Positions 59,771 through 64,000 of a stretch of DNA of 64,000 bases are shown here, piece by piece (position 1 is the stretch's first letter; the number at the start of each line of letters is the position of its first letter). Both the position numbers and the translations under genes were made by a program. Under the pieces are notes generated by a model. The model saw nothing but the letters and a program-made list of their open reading frames with translations. It had not been told where the DNA came from and did not search any database. This DNA comes from Ottelia alismoides (lineage: Eukaryota > Streptophyta > Magnoliopsida > Alismatales > Hydrocharitaceae). Location of the stretch: assembly GCA_037367405.1 (NCBI GenBank), contig JAZKJV010009326.1:1-64000 (forward strand). Direction: 5' to 3'.

Positions 59771-59925
59771 ATGAGAAGTGGTCCTTTGAGAGCAAAAAAT
59801 GTGAGAGCATCAGAGAAGTGATTCTGGACTACTAGATTCTATCTTCTCTTTCCATGTCTTCTCTTCTGGTTGAATCTAGTGGTCCAGAATCACTGCTCTC
59901 AAGCTCTCACAGGATCAACCCTCAT
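59771..59925. mobile_element. MITE, GATCCTGTGAGAGC family, copy 3
   Basis: Arms GTCCTTTGAGAGC...GATTCTGGACTACTAGATTC and the inverted TCTAGTGGTCCAGAATCACTG...GAGCTCTCACAGGATC. Confidence 0.75.
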
Positions 59926-59941
59926 ACACACACACATACAT

Positions 59942-60112
59942 GAGGGTTGATCCTATAAGAGCAAAAAACTGTGAGAGCATGGGAGCAATGAATTTGGACT
60001 ACTAGATTATGTCTTTTCTCTCCTGGTCTTCTCTCTCCTAGTTGAATCTAATGGTCCAGAATCTCTGCTCTCATGCTCTCACAGTTTCTGGCTCTCACAG
60101 GATCTTCCCTCC
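59942..60112. mobile_element. MITE, GATCCTGTGAGAGC family, copy 4
   Basis: Arms GAGGGTTGATCCTATAAGAG and inverted CTCTCACAGGATCTTCCCTC, with the internal GGACTACTAGATT/AATCTAATGGTCC pair. Bounded by (CA)n and (TA)n. Confidence 0.75.
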
Positions 60113-60154
60113 ATATACATATATATACATATATATATATACATGCGTACATAT

Positions 60155-60300
60155 GGTTGATCCTGTGAGAGCCAAAAACTGTGAGAGCATGAGAGCAGAG
60201 TTCTGGACCACTAGATTCTGTCTTCTCTCTCAGAGTAATAGAGGACGAGAGTTAGTGGGCCAGAATTACCGCTCTCATGCTCTCACAGGATCAGCCCTCT
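60155..60300. mobile_element. MITE, GATCCTGTGAGAGC family, copy 5
   Basis: Arms GGTTGATCCTGTGAGAGCC and inverted GCTCTCACAGGATCAGCC. Bounded by (TA)n and (CA)n. Confidence 0.75.
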
Positions 60301-60321
60301 ATACACACATACATACATACA

Positions 60322-60655
60322 TATGGTTCAATGAGGTTGCCCTCGCTTCATTTTTCAATATTTTTTTTAGTTTTTAAAATAAAGACATGTATTTTCATCA
60401 CTATATCCTTGCAATATATCATTCCAATTTTATCAAAAACAGAGACTCATATACCCTTCATCTAGCACAGGTTGATTACATCAATTATAAGACCGTTAAA
60501 ATTACATATTCTAGATGGAAAGCATTGGAGCTTTATTTTTGACGAAATTTGAATGTCATATTAGTTTGGGATATAGTGATGAAAATACATGGCTTAATTT
60601 TTGAAAAAAATAAACAAAACATTGGAAATGGAGTGGGAATACTCTCTCATTTTTT
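60322..60655. mobile_element. Foldback element related to the 59394 MITE core
   Basis: The centre shares ATCAAAAACAGAGACTC, CCGTTAAAATTAC and GAAATTTGAATG(T/A)CAT with the 59394 element, though the ends differ. (TA)n/(CATA)n on both sides. Confidence 0.5.
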
Positions 60656-60684
60656 CCACAAACACATACATACATACATACATA

Positions 60685-60689
<5 letters not shown>

Positions 60690-60726
<37 letters not shown>
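60690..60726. repeat. (TA)n microsatellite
   Basis: Uninterrupted ta run after catatatatg. Confidence 0.9.
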
Positions 60727-60728
<2 letters not shown>

Positions 60729-61230
60729 GATCGATGAACCTAGAGAAGGGTTTAATCATCAGGATAGTCGCGGAGGAGTGAATAACCACCGTAGATATGA
60801 CATCAAAATCTACAAGGAGAAGAAGAAGAGAGAGAGGGGGGAGTTAAGATATAAGTCCTAGTCCAAATCTACATCACCAAAAGAATTAGTATAAACATCA
60901 AATTTGAATAGAAATGCAACGCTTAATTATGTAAATGTCTACCATGCCCTTCAATGTGGATTTTCGAATCCTACTGAGTTATATAATCCGTGCCCTTCCT
61001 CCGCCCGTTTATTTTCGCTTAAGATTCCTTGAACTATTAAAACAATTTTGGAGCAGAGTACGAAAATAAGCTATGCATGCTTAATTGGAATTAAGAAACT
61101 TTGATAAACTTTACGGAGCAAAGGATTCCACTTTGCCAAAGATACCATAAAAGGTAAATTAAAAAGCATATGCATCCACAAAACCATGATGCTATAAGAT
61201 GGCCTTTTGGAATGAATGACCTTCTTGCAA
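60727..61230. other. Unannotated spacer
   Basis: No recognised gene or repeat. Confidence 0.3.
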
Positions 61231-61274
61231 CCTCATCATATCATATCATGTCATATCATATCATATCATATCAA
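61231..61274. repeat. (TCATA)n microsatellite
   Basis: About eight copies of catat/tcata with one variant. Confidence 0.85.
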
Positions 61275-61549
61275 TCCTATATATCCACCGAGGAAGGCCT
61301 ATATCCTGAAGGCAATCTCTCTCATTGTCATAAAGAAAAGAGAGCTCATACCTGAAAAGGCTCATGAACTTTCCTTGCTTTCTTATCATGTGAATGAAAA
61401 CCATGAAAGGAAAAAAAGTGAATTTGTGTTGAGAGAATCCCCTTTTGTAGCCTACTATTTTCAATCATCACCATCCATGCAAACATGGCCGATGAAAAGA
61501 TCATTTTGTTGGAATCACACAGTCCCTCTACAACATGAGACGAGCAACT

Positions 61550-61738
61550 TGCAACACTCCAACATAGTCTTATATCGAAAACTTCTCACGAAGTGCGTTA
61601 GCGGAGGATTACTGCTTAACAACTTGAGTTTAAGCATTTTGGGTGGTTGTAAAGGGGTCTAATTAGGCTCAACCCAGCAAATTGTGACTGCCAATTTTTC
61701 TCGATAATGGTCTGATGACTTAAGCTCGGGACGTTACA
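61550..61738 (+). mobile_element. Solo LTR related to the TRIM at 26.1 kb
   Basis: TGCAACACTCCAACATAG start, CAACTTGAGTTTAAGCATTT TGGG centre and GGGACGTTACA end match the TRIM LTR layout. No PBS follows and no second copy is adjacent, so it is a solo LTR. Target duplication not visible. Confidence 0.65.
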
Positions 61739-64000
61739 TAGCTACATACCTCGAAATTTAACACGATAATAACGTTATCTTTGCATTAAGAACACATGTA
61801 CTCATCATGGCAAGCTTCAAGAAATGGCTACAAGGTTATGACTAAACTTTGTACCATCCTATACATGAGCCATTATCGAAGAAAACTAACTTTGATAACT
61901 GGCTAGACTCAGACCCTACAAGACTCTTTGACAACCACATAAAGTGCTTAAGCTCAAGTTTGTGAAGCAGTAATCACTCTCTCTTATTCACTCTTACACT
62001 ATACGAGTATAAGATGTAAGACTATATTTACGGTGTTACAACCTCTCCTACTCTGTTAGCAACGTTCCCAATGCAATATGGCTCATTATTTAATCTTAGT
62101 GAAAATAATGAACGCACGTTCTGGATAGCTTTTTCCTTCTATATCTTTGTAAGATGACTGCACATCTACGTAGCATTTTCACTATTAGATGGGACTTGCT
62201 TTTTAGTAATTCAGTTTCCTCGATCGTAGACCCGAACAATGTCGGTTTACTATTTTACCACGCGCTCTCTGAAATCAAATAATTTCCTAGCTTAAGGCAT
62301 CACCCATCAATGAGACAAATCGACTTACGAAGGTTAATCAAAATTAATCGAGTAATTAAAGGTGACAACAAATGCCATTCTTTTTATATCATGCACAACA
62401 ATGCAAGTAAGGAATCCCACACCTTCCATATAAATCTTCGTTAATCAATCGCTATAAACTTCAGCGCAAGGAGTAAAAGTAAGTAAATTAAGTATCAAGA
62501 ATATAAATGTATGGAATGCACACCTGTGAGCAATGAGATTAGAAGATAAATTTCTTAAATTATATCCAATCCACACATGTGTGAGCGGAGACATTGACGG
62601 ATATTAAAACTATATTTTAGATTTTTTTAAACAAAACGATATTAATAGCATACGAGCAATATAAGAAATAATCCACAAATTAGCTCAAATATATATGCAT
62701 TAGATGAAATACAATGATATAAATATACGAAACATACTTGTATCATAATAATTATATCAAATATGGTGAAAGAAAATATAAAATTATGTTAAGTATGATT
62801 TAATTGAATCTACAACTATATTTATATATGAAGACAGATATACAGATATGGATACGAATATTTGCAGATACCAAAGTGATATTCATATCTATATCCATTT
62901 TAAAACGGATACGGATATAGATGTAAAATATGTATATATAAAAGGGATACCGTGATGGATCGGATACGGACATATCCATATCTGATTGCTTCCCTAGCAA
63001 AAAAACGAGTCCGCCATAGTGGGGAGCTAACTGGTTATCCTATCATGTTATAATTTTCTCAATAAAAGTTATTTTCAAATTAATTTTAGATTTAAGATCA
63101 TACGACATTAGCATGTGATCATTAAATGTTGGTTAGTTTGGATATTTACAACCCCTCCATCGAGGATGTTAATGTTGATTGCTGTACGTACATTTTTTTT
63201 GAGAAGAAAGAGGGTGAAATCTCGAGGTGGGACTCACCGTCAGAAACTATTTATTATAATATAAGATTGTTGTACGTACATGCACGGAAATCGACGAGGT
63301 CGATCAGGATGATGGATGTGTTAAGAATGTTGGATTCCAAAAAAATTGAAATAGTTACTTTTCTTCGAGTGATGGAAATCCAACAAAAATCCAAGTGAAA
63401 ATATACTTTCTAATAGAAAAAGTTTCTATGTGCATCTAAAATTTGCTGGGTAGCCAGTTAATATTATAATCGAAAATTCAATGACACCAATCTGAGATGC
63501 TAATTCATTGACAAGATTAGAATTCTCTACTTGATACAAGGAAGAGTAAAGAGGGTAAAAGTGTAATACTTTATTTCTTCGTTCTAAACTTTTGTTGGAC
63601 TTATTTATGAGCCATTTCTTTGAGCTCTTGAAACAATAATATAGATGAGAGATGGATGGCCATACACGCACGCTTAGACTTGCTTGGAATAGTCATCAAA
63701 TATTTCGATACTTTTGTTGTAGAGTTTTATTTGACAGGTCAGATAAATTAATCTACTCAAGTAATCTGAAATACATCGTTCGAATTCTAATTAGATAGCA
63801 TCAGATATCAGATCAGATCCTAACGGTCGGAATCTAACAAATGCATTTATTCGATGATTACGAATCCGAGGAGTATCCAAGAATACTTATGCTCCAACGT
63901 GACCGCATTTTCCTTCTGTGTTCTCTATTGTTATAGTTCTCCAAGATACTTTCGAGGACGGTCCTATTGAAGTGTGTTGATGATAATTGTGTTGTCATCG
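61739..64000. other. Unannotated right flank
   Basis: No ORF with a recognisable product. Around 62820-62996 are repeated ggatacggata/tatccatatc motifs. They end in ATCTGATTGCTTCCCTA, the inverse of TAGGGAAGCAATCAGAT, which looks like one end of a hAT-type element, but the matching end is not found. Confidence 0.3.

Overview
The window is nuclear DNA of a flowering plant. Evidence: GT-AG introns, TATA boxes, (TA)n microsatellites, and a dense mix of Mutator-like (MULE), hAT-like, CACTA, LINE, Ty1/copia and very large Ty3 elements. The one intact host gene and the LTR families suggest a monocot, but the species cannot be fixed from sequence alone. This is a repeat-rich intergenic block; most coding capacity belongs to mobile elements.

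1-9.7 kb: two Mutator-like elements side by side. The first holds a MuDR-type transposase read leftward, split by one in-frame TAG, plus two small downstream ORFs. The second of these ORFs begins with a stretch very like the histone H3 tail. Its promoter side (5.45-5.8 kb) has terminal palindromes, a TATA box and a 5'UTR intron filled with AT-rich tandem repeats. The second MULE (about 5.93-9.66 kb) has the same layout with different palindromes; its left inverted repeat is split by a 1.15-kb foldback element.

9.7-16.8 kb: a hAT-like foldback with GGCC-rich ends, a copia reverse-transcriptase remnant, a CACTA terminus, a LINE fragment split by a hAT-like element with a clean target duplication, and twin palindromic repeats.

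16.8-20.1 kb: a complete six-exon WAT1-related (EamA/MtN21-type) membrane transporter gene on the minus strand. All five introns keep consensus splice sites and the frame closes at 357 codons. It is the only gene here that looks like a working host gene.

20.8-25 kb: MITEs bounded by (TA)n, and a probable Pack-MULE carrying part of a plant TolB/DPP6-like beta-propeller gene.

25.6-57.4 kb: a nested retrotransposon pile. A decayed copia element has a TRIM inside its gag. It is followed by a partial LTR (A, plus strand) that meets an inverted LTR of the same family (O, minus strand). Into O has inserted an 18.7-kb Athila/Tat-like Ty3 element (B, 33693-52398) with a perfect 5-bp target duplication. 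Element B keeps protease, reverse transcriptase, RNase H and integrase, but gag and the gag-pol junction are frameshifted. A fourth diverged LTR (C) follows at 54.0 kb.

57.7-60.7 kb: a run of short inverted-repeat elements, each set against (TA)n or (CA)n. 60.7-64 kb: mostly unannotatable, with a solo TRIM LTR at 61.55 kb.

The most interesting signals are the H3-tail-like ORF, the conserved LTR leader-exon/splice-donor module that would splice out the primer binding site, the tandem hairpin plus polypurine modules behind integrase, and the shared palindrome-TATA-5'UTR-intron design of the two MULEs.
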